DNA of 64,000 nt from DATAGF01 sp963819845 (GTDB lineage: Bacteria; Actinomycetota; Thermoleophilia; Miltoncostaeales; Miltoncostaeaceae), in NCBI GenBank assembly GCA_963819845.1, contig CAWFXQ010000001.1, forward strand, positions 61,904 to 125,903, given 5' to 3'. Below are positions 1 through 12,506 of this stretch, piece by piece. Below the pieces are notes generated by a model that worked only from the letters and a program-made list of their open reading frames with translations, was not told where the DNA came from and did not search any database. A program made the translations under genes and the position numbers. Position 1 is the stretch's first letter. Each line of letters starts with the position of its first letter.

Positions 1-204
1 GCGGTGCTCGACGCGGTCGCGCTGGTGCGCGAGTCGCCGGGCCGCGTGCGCGAGTGCGCCGACGCCCGGTGCCCCGCCCTCTTCCTCGACACCAGCCGCA
101 ACGGCAGCCGCCGCTGGTGCTCGATGGAGCGCTGCGGGGCGCGGGCCAAGGCGTCGGCGTACTACCGGAGGCATCGGGGGGGAGCCGTAGACTCGGCCGG
201 GTGA
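1..204 (+). CDS. CGNR-type zinc finger protein, C-terminal part
   Basis: The gene enters from the left edge, so only about 67 codons are present. The visible piece carries the CGNR zinc-finger pattern: CADARCPALFLD, then a Ser-Arg-Asn-Gly turn, then RRWCSMERCGARAKASAYYRRH, giving two CxxxC pairs for a metal site. In this family the finger sits at the C terminus of a stress-response-like or ABATE domain protein and is thought to bind nucleic acid; the N-terminal domain is outside the window. Its stop overlaps the GTG start of the next gene (GTGA), so the two are probably co-transcribed. Confidence 0.75.
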   Translation, partial: AVLDAVALVRESPGRVRECADARCPALFLDTSRNGSRRWCSMERCGARAKASAYYRRHRGGAVDSAG

Positions 205-1265
205 GGATCCTCTACGGCGTGGTCGGCGAGGGCATGGGCCACGCCACCCGGTCGCGGGTGGTGATCGAGCATCTCCTGGACCGGGGGCACGAGGTGCGCG
301 TGGTGGCGTCGGGGCGGGCGAGCGCCTACCTGGCCGAGCGGGTCGCCGCGGTCGGCGACATCTGGGGCCTGACGATGGCCTACACCGACAACGAGGTCCG
401 CCGCTGGCAGACGCTGGCGCGCAACCTGCAGGGGGCCGTCTCGGGGTGGCCCCAGAACGTGCGCGAGTACTTCCGGATCGTCGAGGAGTTCGGCCCCGAC
501 GCCGTGGTGAGCGACTTCGAGAGCTTCGCCTGGCTCTTCGGGCGGCGCCACCGGCTGCCGGTGATCAGCGTCGACAACATCCAGGTGATCGACCGCTGCC
601 GCCACGACGAGGGCATCACGGCCGGGCACCAGGCCGACTTCGAGCTCGCCCGCGCGCTGGTGCGCTGGAAGCTGCCCGGGTGCCGGCACTACGTGGTGAC
701 GACCTTCTTCCGCCCACCGGTCCGCAAGCCGCGCACCACCCTCGTGCCCTCGCTGCTGCGTCCGGAGATCCTCGCGGCGAGGCCGGAGCCCGGCGACCAC
801 CTGCTCGTCTACCAGACGGCCGAGGGCAACGAGGGACTGCCGGGCGCCCTGGCGGCCTCGGGCCTGGAGTGCCGCGTCTACGGGTTCCGCCGCGACCTGA
901 CCGCCGACGTCCACGAGGGCACGCTGGTGTACCGGCCCTTCAGCGAGGCCGGCTTCATCGACGACCTGCGGACGGCCGCCGGGTGCCTCACCGGCGGGGG
1001 GTTCACGCTCCTGTCTGAGTGCGTCCACCTGGGGGTGCCGGCCCTGTCGGTCCCGCTGGCCGGCCAGTTCGAGCAGGTGCTGAACGCCCGCTACATCGAG
1101 CGCGTCGGGTACGGCATGTACGCGCCCCATGCGAGCGCCACCGCCATCGCGGCGTTCGCCGAGCGGCTCCCCGACCACCGCGCCGCCCTGGCGGATGCCG
1201 AGCGGCCCGGCAACGGACCGGCGCTCGCGGAGGTCGATGCCCGGCTCGCCGCGGCCGTCGCATGA
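201..1265 (+). CDS. glycosyltransferase, MJ1255/MurG-like fold
   Basis: This 354-residue protein starts at the GTG overlapping the previous stop. The N terminus reads RILYGVVGEGMGHATR, the glycine-rich loop and GHATR signature of the UDP-glycosyltransferase 28/MJ1255-type family. The C-terminal half has the sugar-nucleotide binding pattern LTGGGFTLLSECVHLGVP followed by PLAGQFEQVLNA, again typical of GT-B enzymes. Substrate and acceptor cannot be read from sequence. The downstream gene, overlapping by ATGA, is a membrane protein, which suggests a membrane-associated glycolipid or surface glycan reaction. The longer open frame extending upstream to base 54 is ignored because it would overlap the zinc-finger gene. 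Confidence 0.8.
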   Translation: MRILYGVVGEGMGHATRSRVVIEHLLDRGHEVRVVASGRASAYLAERVAAVGDIWGLTMAYTDNEVRRWQTLARNLQGAVSGWPQNVREYFRIVEEFGPDAVVSDFESFAWLFGRRHRLPVISVDNIQVIDRCRHDEGITAGHQADFELARALVRWKLPGCRHYVVTTFFRPPVRKPRTTLVPSLLRPEILAARPEPGDHLLVYQTAEGNEGLPGALAASGLECRVYGFRRDLTADVHEGTLVYRPFSEAGFIDDLRTAAGCLTGGGFTLLSECVHLGVPALSVPLAGQFEQVLNARYIERVGYGMYAPHASATAIAAFAERLPDHRAALADAERPGNGPALAEVDARLAAAVA

Positions 1266-1897
1266 ACGAGTGGGTCCGCGTCGGCGTGCTCTGCGCCATC
1301 GCCCTGTGGTTCGCCCTGGTCGAGATCGAGATCGAGGGCGCCCACGGCTGGGCGCTGCGCCTGCCGACGTGGTTCCGCACGCGCGGGCCCGCCGGGCGCC
1401 TCTACGGCGCGATCTCCGGCGGCAAGCCGTTGACCGGCTACCACCTCTTCATGGCGACGCTGCCGCTCCTGATCCTGCACCTGCCGTTCGGCTACGGCGC
1501 CGACTGGTCGCTCGCGGCCGAGGTCATGGTGCTGGCGGCCTACCTCGCCTTCGCCATCGGCTGGGACTACCTGTGGTTCATCCTCAACCCCGCCTACGGC
1601 CTGGCGCGCTTCCGCCGCGGGCGGGTGTGGTGGTACTCGGGGCCCTGGATCGGCCCGCTGCCCTACGAGTACTACGTCGCCGTGGCGGGCTCGTTCGCGG
1701 TCGCCGCGGTGGCCTGGGCCCTGGGCCGCGACGACGCCCTGGCCGAGCAGGGCCGGCTGGTGCTGGGCCTGGCGCTGCTGTGCCTGCTGGCGATGGCCGC
1801 GGCCCCCGCCTACCGGCGCTGGTACCGCTGGATGCGCCGCCCCGAGGCCGACGAGCACGAGGCGGTGGCCGCGGCCGCCGCCGAGCGGGAGCCGTGA
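1262..1897 (+). CDS. multipass membrane protein
   Basis: A 211-residue hydrophobic protein translationally coupled to the glycosyltransferase through an ATGA overlap. I see about five membrane segments: near residues 5-20, 65-85, 90-115, 138-158 and 170-185. Between them are aromatic-rich loops such as IGWDYLWFILNPAYGL and WWYSGPWIGPLPYEYY, which are distinctive but which I cannot tie to a named family. The C terminus is a short alanine-rich charged tail. The coupling suggests a role with the glycosyltransferase, for example as a carrier or acceptor-handling membrane partner; this is inference. Confidence 0.75.
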   Translation: MNEWVRVGVLCAIALWFALVEIEIEGAHGWALRLPTWFRTRGPAGRLYGAISGGKPLTGYHLFMATLPLLILHLPFGYGADWSLAAEVMVLAAYLAFAIGWDYLWFILNPAYGLARFRRGRVWWYSGPWIGPLPYEYYVAVAGSFAVAAVAWALGRDDALAEQGRLVLGLALLCLLAMAAAPAYRRWYRWMRRPEADEHEAVAAAAAEREP

Positions 1898-1910
1898 GAG
1901 GATCGCCCCG

Positions 1911-2099
1911 ATGCCCGACCGCCAGCTCGGCAACATCCTGCTCACCGGCGCGGGCATCGTGGGCGCCGGCGCGGTCGTCGGCCTGGTGATCGGCGCGCTC
2001 TCGGAGGGCTCGGCCGGGCTCTGGGCCTTCATCGGCATGGGGGCCGGGGCCGTCATCGCCGTCGCCGTGCTGTCGGTCAGGGTCCTTCGGACGCTCTGA
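1911..2099 (+). CDS. small two-helix membrane protein
   Basis: A 62-residue protein with two glycine/alanine-rich transmembrane segments (about residues 10-30 and 36-56) separated by a short Glu-Gly-Ser loop. It begins 13 bases after the preceding stop on the same strand, with GAGAGGATC upstream, so it likely belongs to the same operon. Its end overlaps the 3' end of the convergent hydrolase gene by 23 bases. No family recognised. Confidence 0.6.
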   Translation: MPDRQLGNILLTGAGIVGAGAVVGLVIGALSEGSAGLWAFIGMGAGAVIAVAVLSVRVLRTL

Positions 2100-2817
2100 G
2101 GAAGGCGCGCACGGCCTCGGCGAACTCCCGCGGCCGCTCGAGGGCCGTGAGGTGGCCGGCGCCCTCGATCACGACCAGCTCCGCGCCGGGGATGCCGGCC
2201 GCGAGCGTCTCGGCGAACGGCGGCGGCGTGAGGGCGTCCTCGGAGCCCACGACCACCAGGGTCGGCATGGCGATGCCCGGGAGGTCGGCGCGGCGGTCGG
2301 CCCGCCCGCCCAGCGCCTCGAGCGCCCGGGCGACGCCCTCCGGCCGCTGGGCGTCGGCGATGGCGCGGGCCGCCGCGCCCGCCTCCTCGTCGCCGGGCGC
2401 GACCAGGCGCGGGACGAAGTCGTCGAGGAACTCCGCGAGCCCGCCGGCGCGCACCTGGGCCGCCGAGCGGCGGCGTCCCTCGGCGGCCTCGGGGGTGTCG
2501 GCCTCGGCCCGGGTGTCGGCCAGCACGAGGGCCGCGACGCGCTCGGGGTGGCGGGCCGCCAGCGACAGGGCGACGTAGCCGCCCAGCGAGAGCCCGCAGA
2601 CCGCCGCCCGCCCGCGGCGCATCGCGGCGATGCGCGCCGCGAGCGCGTCGGCGGCGCCGTCCACCGTCGGCCCGTCCTCCAGGGGCGCCGCCCCGAGCCC
2701 GGGGAACTCCGGGGCCACGATCTCGCGGTCGGCCGCCAGCAGGGGCGCGGCCGCCGACCAGAAGGTGGCGTCCATGGGAAAGGGGTGCAGCAGCACCAGG
2801 GGCGTCGGCTCGGCCAC
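2077..2817 (-). CDS. alpha/beta-fold hydrolase
   Basis: The protein (246 residues from the chosen GTG) has the full alpha/beta hydrolase layout. It opens with PLVLLHPFPMDATFW, the HxF oxyanion region. The nucleophile elbow is CGLSLGGYVAL (Ser), the acid is in VVVGSEDALTPP and the histidine in EGAGHLTALERP. It resembles 3-oxoadipate enol-lactonase-like hydrolases, but no aromatic-degradation genes lie nearby, so the substrate is unknown. The open frame extends 26 codons further upstream; I chose base 2817 because the upstream part is Arg/Pro-rich and not hydrolase-like. GTG at 2826 is an alternative start. Confidence 0.85.
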   Translation of the reverse strand: MAEPTPLVLLHPFPMDATFWSAAAPLLAADREIVAPEFPGLGAAPLEDGPTVDGAADALAARIAAMRRGRAAVCGLSLGGYVALSLAARHPERVAALVLADTRAEADTPEAAEGRRRSAAQVRAGGLAEFLDDFVPRLVAPGDEEAGAAARAIADAQRPEGVARALEALGGRADRRADLPGIAMPTLVVVGSEDALTPPPFAETLAAGIPGAELVVIEGAGHLTALERPREFAEAVRAFLRASEGP

Positions 2818-2887
2818 CCGGCGCACCCTACCCGCCCGCGCCCGCCGCCCGGGACGCGGGACGGGGCGGGGCGCTACCGTGTGCCGG

Positions 2888-3808
2888 GTGAGCACCCGCG
2901 CCGCCCCCTCCCCGGGGCACGAGCGCCGCCGTCAGGCGGGCCTCGGGGGGCTCGTCCCCACCGGCGCCGTCGCCCGGGCCGGGGACACGCTGGTGCTGGC
3001 CCACGTGGTGGAGGTGCACGCCGAGGGCGCGGTGATCCCGCTGCTGATCCTCTCGGACGCCCCCGGGCTGCTGGGCTGGGAGGCGGCCCAGGGGCTGGCG
3101 GTGCGCGACGACGCCGGCCGCGAGTACGAGGTGACCGCGCTGGCCCAGCAGGCCGGCCTGGGGGCGCTGCAGACGGCGGCCTGGATCGAGCCGGCGCCGC
3201 CCCCCGACGCGCGGCGCCTGCGCCTGGAGGCGAGCGGACTCGTGCGCACGGCCGTCTCCCGGGGCGGCGCCGGGGTCCAGCGGCCGCTGGCCGGCGAGTC
3301 GTGGGAGCTCGACATCGACCTGGTCCCGGGCCGCACGACGGCCGAGGTGCCGCCCGAGCCGGCCGGCGACCCGCCAGAGGGGCGGCCGGCCGGTGTGCCG
3401 GCGCGCACCTTCGGGGGCTTCCGCGACCTGGTGCCGATCGGCCAGGCCCGCATGGCCGAGGGCGCCGTCCTCTGCCTCTGGGCGCTGGAGCGCTACGACG
3501 ACCGCGCGGTGGTGAGCCTCGGCACCCTGGCCGACGAGCCGCTGCGCGTGGGGCCGCTCACCCCCGGCTCCGGGAGGGTCGAGGTGTGGGACGACCGCGG
3601 CGGGCGCTACTCGGTCGCCCCCATCCACGGCGCGGCGCGGCCCGGCTGGAGCGAGACCAGCCTCGAGATCGTGCCCGCCATCGACCCCGAGGCCCGCGCG
3701 CTCGGCGTGCGCCTGTCGGACCTGCCCTGCGAGGGCCCGCCCCCGCGCGGCGGGGAGGCCCTGGCCGGGCCCTTCACCTTCGGCGTCGCCGTCCCCCCAC
3801 CGGCATGA
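2888..3808 (+). CDS. protein of two tandem repeated domains, unknown function
   Basis: This 306-residue soluble protein starts at a GTG divergent to the hydrolase gene. It is built from two related halves. The first, about residues 18-165, contains LVPTGAVARAGDTLVLAHVV. The second, about residues 175-306, contains LVPIGQARMAEGAVLCLWAL. In each half the motif is followed by a beta-rich stretch, V.V.DD.GR.Y.V-type strands and a closing W.E.-P-type segment, indicating internal duplication of a beta-sandwich-like module of about 130 residues. No signal peptide or membrane segment is visible. I do not recognise the family. It overlaps the mannosyltransferase gene by ATGA, which hints at a linked envelope role. 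Confidence 0.7.
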   Translation: MSTRAAPSPGHERRRQAGLGGLVPTGAVARAGDTLVLAHVVEVHAEGAVIPLLILSDAPGLLGWEAAQGLAVRDDAGREYEVTALAQQAGLGALQTAAWIEPAPPPDARRLRLEASGLVRTAVSRGGAGVQRPLAGESWELDIDLVPGRTTAEVPPEPAGDPPEGRPAGVPARTFGGFRDLVPIGQARMAEGAVLCLWALERYDDRAVVSLGTLADEPLRVGPLTPGSGRVEVWDDRGGRYSVAPIHGAARPGWSETSLEIVPAIDPEARALGVRLSDLPCEGPPPRGGEALAGPFTFGVAVPPPA

Positions 3809-4632
3809 CCGGGCCCGCCCCCGGCGCCGTCTGGGTCGTGGTGCCGACCTACGACGAGGCCGACAACGTCGTCCCCCTGATCGGGGCCGCCCTGGCCGCC
3901 CTCGAGCGCGCCGGCCTCGACGGGCGCGTGCTGGTGGTCGACGACGGCTCTCCGGACGGCACCGCCGACCTGGCCGAGGGCGCGGCCCGCCGCGACCCCC
4001 GCATCGCCGTCCTGCGCCGCCCTCGCAAGGAGGGCATCGGCCCCGCCTACCGCGCCGGCTTCCGCCGGGCCCTCGCCGAGGGGGCGGCGCTGGTCGTCGA
4101 GATGGACTGCGACTTCTCCCACGACCCGGCCCGCCTGCCCGCCCTGGTGGCCGCGACGGCCGATGCCGACCTCGTCCTGGGCTCGCGCTACGTGCCCGGC
4201 GGGGGCGTCGCGCGCTGGGGGCCGCTGCGCCGGGCCGTCAGCCGCGGCGGTTGCATGTACGCGCAACTGGTGCTGGGGGTGCCGGTGCGCGACCTCACCG
4301 GGGGCTTCAAGTGCTTCCGGCGCGAGGTGCTGGAGGCCATCCCGCTCGACGAGGTGACGGCGGCCGGCTACGGGTTCCAGATCGAGATGACCTACCGGGC
4401 GCTGCGGGCGGGCTTCCGGGTGGTGGAGGTGCCGATCGTCTTCACCGAGCGCGAGCGCGGCCGCTCGAAGATGAGCCGCCGGATCGTCTGGGAGGCGGCC
4501 GTGCTGGTGCCGCGCCTGAGGCGGCGCCTCGGCCGCCGGGGCGGGGCCGGGCGGCGGGGCGGCGCCGCCCCGGCGCATCCGGTCGAGGGGGAGGCCGATC
4601 GGCCCGCCGAGGTCCCGGGCCGCGTCGAGTAG
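3805..4632 (+). CDS. polyprenol monophosphomannose synthase (DPM1-like GT2)
   Basis: A 275-residue family 2 glycosyltransferase of the dolichol-phosphate/polyprenol-phosphate mannose synthase type. It transfers mannose from GDP-mannose to a polyprenyl phosphate at the cytoplasmic face of the membrane, supplying lipid-linked mannose. Visible motifs are VVVPTYDEADN, VLVVDDGSPDGTAD, EMDCDFSHDPARLP (the metal-binding D.D/DFSH motif), DLVLGSRYVPGG, DLTGGFKCFRR and FTERERGRSKMS. No membrane anchor domain follows, as in actinobacterial split Ppm enzymes. The C-terminal 40 residues are basic and low complexity. The start overlaps the previous stop (ATGA). Confidence 0.92.
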   Translation: MTGPAPGAVWVVVPTYDEADNVVPLIGAALAALERAGLDGRVLVVDDGSPDGTADLAEGAARRDPRIAVLRRPRKEGIGPAYRAGFRRALAEGAALVVEMDCDFSHDPARLPALVAATADADLVLGSRYVPGGGVARWGPLRRAVSRGGCMYAQLVLGVPVRDLTGGFKCFRREVLEAIPLDEVTAAGYGFQIEMTYRALRAGFRVVEVPIVFTERERGRSKMSRRIVWEAAVLVPRLRRRLGRRGGAGRRGGAAPAHPVEGEADRPAEVPGRVE

Positions 4633-4653
4633 GCCGCCCCGGGCCGCCGGCCC

Positions 4654-6567
4654 TCAGGCGCTCACGCGCAGGGCCGCCTCGGGGTCCTGGGGGTCGAGCC
4701 GCCGCACCTGGGCCCAGGCCCGGGCGGCCTCGGGGCCGTCGCCCAGGAAGCGCGCCAGCGCGCGCCAGGCGGCCGGGTTGTCGGGCTGGAGCTCGACGCC
4801 GGCGCGGTACGACCCGAGCGCCCGGGCGGGCTGGCCGAGGTCGGTGAACGCCGCGCCGCGCAGCAGCAGGGGCGCGAGCGACAGCGGGTTGGCCGCCCGG
4901 GCGTCGGCGGCCCGCGCCAGCGCGGCCTCGGCGTCGCCGCGCGCCAGGGCCGCCTCGCCCTGCGCGGTGGCGCGCGCCGACCACCAGGGCAGCGCGGCGC
5001 TCGCGACCGCAAGGGTGACGGCCGCCGCGAGCGCCCCGGCGGCGAGGGGGCCGGGCCGCGGCGCGGCGCCGGGCGCGCGGCCGGGTGCGGCCGCCGCCAG
5101 CACGACGCCGGCGGCGGCGAGCGCGGGCACCGTCAGCGCCGGGACCGCCCACGCCCAGTCGATGGACGCCTGCAGGGCGAAGGCCGCCAGCACCGCCAGC
5201 GGCAGCCCGATCTCGGGGCCCACCCGCGCCCGGGTGGCGCGCATGACGCCCCAGACGAGGGCCCCGACCAGCGCTGCCAGCAGGGCGACGCCGACGAGGC
5301 CGGTCCCCGAGAGGAACCGCAGCGCCACGCCGTGGGGCTCGCGCGTGCCCAGGGCGTCGTCGCTGTTGCGCCGCTCCTGGAGGTGGACGAGCGAGAAGCC
5401 CCCGGCGCCCTGGCCGATCAGCGGGGAGTCCTCGAAGGCCCGCCAGGCCTCGCCCCACCAGGCCCGCCGCTGGTTGCCCGAGGCGCTCGTCAGGCGGCCC
5501 GGGTCGTTGGCCACCGCGTCGCCCCCCTCGCCCCGCAGCTCGGCGACCCGCTCGTCGGCCCAGTCGCGCCCCTGCGGGCTGGCGGCCGCGCCGGCCACGA
5601 CGGCCAGGCAGAGGACGAGCGCCGCCGCGACCGCGATCCGCCGCGGGCGGCCGGGCGCGTCGAGCCCGAGCCGGCGGCACGCCCAGACGATGGCCGGCGC
5701 CAGCGCCGCCGCGACCGCCACGCCGGCCGCGAGGCGCCACCCCAGCCCGGCGCCGGCGTCCTCGCGCAGGGCCACAGGGATGGCGTCGGTCGACAGCAGC
5801 GGCTCGCGCAGGCCGTACGCGGCCGGCCAGGCCGCGCCGAGCCCGCCCGCCGCCAGCGCGGCCAGCCCCCGGCCCCGCCCCGGCAGGATCGCCAGCGCGA
5901 CCGCCGCGGCCATCGCCGCGGCCAGCAGCCCGCCGCGCGAGTACGTGAGCAGCAGGGTGACGCCCACGACGGCGATGCCCGCGGCCGACAGCGGCAGCGC
6001 CCACGGGCGCCGGTCGCCCGCCAGCCACAGCAGGCCCGGCAGCGCGAACGCCGCGACCAGGGCGAGGGCGTTCCAGTACCCGACCGGCTCCGACAGGCGG
6101 CCCAGGTCGCGGTCGGAGCCCAGGAGGCCGGGGACGATCTTCGTGCCGAGGGCGATCGCGACCGGCACGGCCGCCGCCGCGCTCAGCCCGAGCCCGAGCG
6201 CCAGCGGCGCCCGGGGGACCAGGGCCCCCAGGGCCAGGCCGAGGGCAAGCGCGCAGAGGGCGATCGCCTGGCGGTTGGCGTCGATCCAGGCGAGGTCGGG
6301 GGCGGCGGCCCACGCGATCGACAGGCCCGACCACAACGCCATCCCGGCGACGGCCGCCAGCGCCAGGCGGGCCGGGCCCGAGCGCAGGGCGGCGCGGTCC
6401 CAGGCCAGGGCGACCGCGACCGCGGCCAGCGGCGCGGCGGCGGCCAGGGCGAGGAAGGCGCCGGTGGGGCCCTCGCCGCCGAGGGCGTCGCCCGGGTCGA
6501 TGCCCCCGCCGGCGGCGGCGAGCAGCGACCACCCGGCCAGGGCGAGCAGGCCGAGGATCTCGGGCAT
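4654..6567 (-). CDS. O-antigen ligase/Wzy-like membrane protein with C-terminal TPR region
   Basis: A protein of about 637 residues with about a dozen hydrophobic helices over the first 480 residues. A large extracytoplasmic loop contains the conserved GQGAGGFSLVHLQERRNSDD and AHNEYL-like region (here REPHGVALRFLSGTGLVG), typical of Wzy/WaaL-family O-antigen polymerases and ligases. The last 130 residues (SLAPLLLRGAAFTDLGQPARA onward) are tetratricopeptide-like. Such proteins join lipid-linked glycans outside the membrane. I chose the ATG opening MPEILGLLALAGW, just before the first helix; the frame also allows an ATG 30 codons upstream at base 6657. It is divergent from the secreted-protein gene at 6661. 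Confidence 0.82.
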   Translation of the reverse strand: MPEILGLLALAGWSLLAAAGGGIDPGDALGGEGPTGAFLALAAAAPLAAVAVALAWDRAALRSGPARLALAAVAGMALWSGLSIAWAAAPDLAWIDANRQAIALCALALGLALGALVPRAPLALGLGLSAAAAVPVAIALGTKIVPGLLGSDRDLGRLSEPVGYWNALALVAAFALPGLLWLAGDRRPWALPLSAAGIAVVGVTLLLTYSRGGLLAAAMAAAVALAILPGRGRGLAALAAGGLGAAWPAAYGLREPLLSTDAIPVALREDAGAGLGWRLAAGVAVAAALAPAIVWACRRLGLDAPGRPRRIAVAAALVLCLAVVAGAAASPQGRDWADERVAELRGEGGDAVANDPGRLTSASGNQRRAWWGEAWRAFEDSPLIGQGAGGFSLVHLQERRNSDDALGTREPHGVALRFLSGTGLVGVALLAALVGALVWGVMRATRARVGPEIGLPLAVLAAFALQASIDWAWAVPALTVPALAAAGVVLAAAAPGRAPGAAPRPGPLAAGALAAAVTLAVASAALPWWSARATAQGEAALARGDAEAALARAADARAANPLSLAPLLLRGAAFTDLGQPARALGSYRAGVELQPDNPAAWRALARFLGDGPEAARAWAQVRRLDPQDPEAALRVSA

Positions 6568-6660
6568 CCCGAGCTGCGCCGCGCGCGCTTGTCCGCCCCC
6601 CGGGGCGCCGCTACGATCCGCGGCGCTCAGGGGGCGGTCGACCCCCGTCTCCTTCACCGG

Positions 6661-7065
6661 GTGGATGTCCTGCTCCGACGCCCCGCTCCGCTGGTGATCA
6701 TGCTCGCGCTGGCGCTCCTCGGGCCGTCGGCCACCGCGCTCGCCGACGGGCGGGACGTCCTGGCCGACGTCAAAGATAACGACCGCATCGACGGCTGCTA
6801 CACCCGCCAGGAGCTCAACGAGGCGCTCGACCTGGCGCGCGGCTACGACCAGCTCTACAGCGTGACCATCGACCTCATCCGCGACGCCCGCATCACCAGC
6901 GTCGCGCGCGCCGACGGCACCTGCGGCGGCCCGGTCGCCTCGGGCGCGGCCGTCGCCGACGAGTCGGGCGGGTCGCTCGGGATCTGGATCGGCCTGGCCG
7001 CCGTCGTCGGCGGCGTGGCCGTCGCCGCCGGCGCCTGGGCGGGCCGCGCGGGCGGCCGCCCGTGA
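6661..7065 (+). CDS. small secreted, membrane-tethered protein
   Basis: A 134-residue protein starting at GTG. Residues 1-28 form a good signal peptide (basic VLLRRP, hydrophobic core, ending SATALA before Asp-Gly). The mature part has two cysteines (DGCYTRQELNEAL and DGTCGGPV), a conserved-looking helix with YDQLYSVTIDLI, and a C-terminal membrane helix of Gly/Ala/Val near residues 103-127. It overlaps signal peptidase I by GTGA, so it is co-transcribed with the enzyme that could process it. No family recognised. Confidence 0.7.
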   Translation: MDVLLRRPAPLVIMLALALLGPSATALADGRDVLADVKDNDRIDGCYTRQELNEALDLARGYDQLYSVTIDLIRDARITSVARADGTCGGPVASGAAVADESGGSLGIWIGLAAVVGGVAVAAGAWAGRAGGRP

Positions 7066-7643
7066 GGCGGCTCGTCAAGGACGTCCTGCTGCCGGTGGCG
7101 GTCGCGATCGCCCTGGCGTTCGTCATCCAGGCCTCGGTCGCGAAGCCCTACGAGATCCCCACGCCGTCGATGACGCCCACGATCCAGCCGGGCGACCGGA
7201 TCATCGCGAACCGGGTCGTCTACCGCTTCCGCGACATCGAGCGCGGCGACATCATCGTCTTCGACCCGCCCCCGGCGGCCACCCGCACCTGCGGCGAGGG
7301 CGGTGGAGGGGACATCCCGTTCGTCAAGCGCGTGATCGGGCTGCCCGGCGACGAGGTCGAGGTGAGCCCCGAGGACGGCACCACCCTCGTCAACGGCGAG
7401 CCGTTCGAGATCGACGGGCCGGTGCTCGACAACTACAACGGCGAGGGCATGACCTGGCCGGTCGTGCCCGAGGGCCAGCTCCTGGTGCTCGGCGACAACC
7501 GGGCCAGCTCGTGCGACTCGCACCAGTGGGAGACCGTGGAGGACGGGCGGACGGTCCCGGCCCCCTTCCTGCCCGAGGAGAACGTCATCGGCCAGGCCGA
7601 GGTCACCTACTGGCCGCTGTCCCACATGGGCTTCCTGAACTAG
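7062..7643 (+). CDS. lepB: signal peptidase I
   Basis: A 193-residue type I signal peptidase, which removes signal peptides from secreted preproteins at the outer face of the membrane. An N-terminal membrane anchor (residues 8-25) is followed by box B, PTPSMTPTIQPGD, with catalytic Ser36. Box D, FVKRVIGLPGDEVE, holds the general base Lys89. Box E is VLGDNRASSCDS near residues 142-153. Length and single anchor fit the compact actinobacterial/Gram-positive form. It starts at a GTG overlapping the preceding gene by four bases. Confidence 0.93.
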   Translation: MRRLVKDVLLPVAVAIALAFVIQASVAKPYEIPTPSMTPTIQPGDRIIANRVVYRFRDIERGDIIVFDPPPAATRTCGEGGGGDIPFVKRVIGLPGDEVEVSPEDGTTLVNGEPFEIDGPVLDNYNGEGMTWPVVPEGQLLVLGDNRASSCDSHQWETVEDGRTVPAPFLPEENVIGQAEVTYWPLSHMGFLN

Positions 7644-7691
7644 CTCCCGCGGCGCGTCCGCACCGACCGCCCGAACCTTTTCGGCGGGGGG

Positions 7692-7747
7692 CTTGCATCG
7701 TCTGCCACATGTGGGAGGATGCCGCCCCACCACGCTGAATATGGGGT
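7692..7747 (+). promoter_or_regulatory. putative nrdR-nrdJ promoter with palindromes (NrdR-box-like)
   Basis: Between lepB and nrdR lie a perfect 10-bp palindrome, CCACATGTGG (7705-7714), and a second imperfect element, ACGCTGAATATGGGGT (7732-7747), whose half sites are centred about 30 bp downstream. NrdR usually binds paired 16-bp boxes about one helical repeat multiple apart. The second element matches the AT-centred box reasonably, the first only weakly. A -35-like TTGCAT is at 7693-7698. The assignment rests on position and symmetry only. Confidence 0.3.
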
Positions 7748-7787
7748 GGCGATCAGTGCCCAGACACCAGGGATAGCGTTCCGCCGC

Positions 7788-8394
7788 ATGCTGTGCCCGT
7801 TCTGCGACAACCCCGACCACCGCGTCGTCGAGTCGCGCGTCGCCGACACCAAGGACGCGGTGCGCCGCCGCCGCGAGTGCCTGCGCTGCGAGCAGCGCTT
7901 CACCACCTACGAGCGCTGCGAGGAGATGCCGCTGGTGGTCGTGAAGAGCTCCGGTGAGCGGCAGCCCTTCGACCGGGGCAAGCTGCTCGACGGCCTCCAG
8001 CGCGCCTGCCACAAGCGCCAGGTCCCCACGGCGGCCCTCGAGGTGGCGGTGCGCGACATCGAGGGCGAGCTGCGCAACCGGCTGCGCCACGAGGTCCGCA
8101 GCTCGCAGATCGGCGAGCTCGCCCTGCGCCGGCTGAAGGAGATCGACCCCGTGGCCTACGTGCGGTTCGCGTCGGTCTACCGCGCGTTCGCGGACGTGGA
8201 CGAGTTCGAGGACGAGCTCGCCCGCCTCGAGCGCGAGCCCCCCCTGCCCCGGGGCCAGTACCCGCTCGACGAGCAGATCTTCCAGACGCTCGACGGAGGC
8301 TCGGTCCTCCCCGGCCGCGCTACCCTGACGGCTCTGCCCGGTGGTCGCGACGGTGCCGCTGTATCCACCATGACGACCACGGAGGAGAGAGACG

Positions 8395-8405
<11 letters not shown>
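7788..8405 (+). CDS. nrdR: transcriptional repressor NrdR
   Basis: A 205-residue NrdR, the ATP-cone repressor of ribonucleotide reductase genes. It begins MLCPFCDNPDHRVVESR and has zinc-ribbon cysteines at residues 3, 6, 31 and 34 (LRCEQRFTTYER follows). The ATP-cone spans about residues 47-137 (VVKSSGERQPFDRGKLL onward). It is longer than the usual 150-160 residues because of a C-terminal extension of about 45 residues rich in Leu, Pro and Gly. I chose ATG 7788 because the zinc ribbon starts there; the open frame reaches 23 codons upstream without similarity. It overlaps nrdJ by 11 bases, so repressor and target are one operon. Confidence 0.93.
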
Positions 8406-12460
<4,055 letters not shown>

Positions 12461-12473
12461 CGGCTAGGGTGGG

Positions 12474-12502
12474 CGGCCCGGCCGGCGCCACCGGCCGGGC
12501 CG
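12474..12502 (+). terminator. strong hairpin after nrdJ
   Basis: A perfect 12-bp stem (CGGCCCGGCCGG with its complement) and a 5-base loop start 14 bases after the nrdJ stop. There is no U-tract, as is common in high-GC actinobacteria. It ends just before the start of the next gene, so it may also affect that gene's leader. Confidence 0.5.
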
Positions 12503-12506
12503 AGCG

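Noticed and set aside
4442..6532. 696-codon open frame overlapping the O-antigen-ligase-like gene in another frame
   Set aside because: Composition is almost only Arg, Gly, Pro and Ala with no motif; the overlapping frame has clear membrane helices and family motifs.
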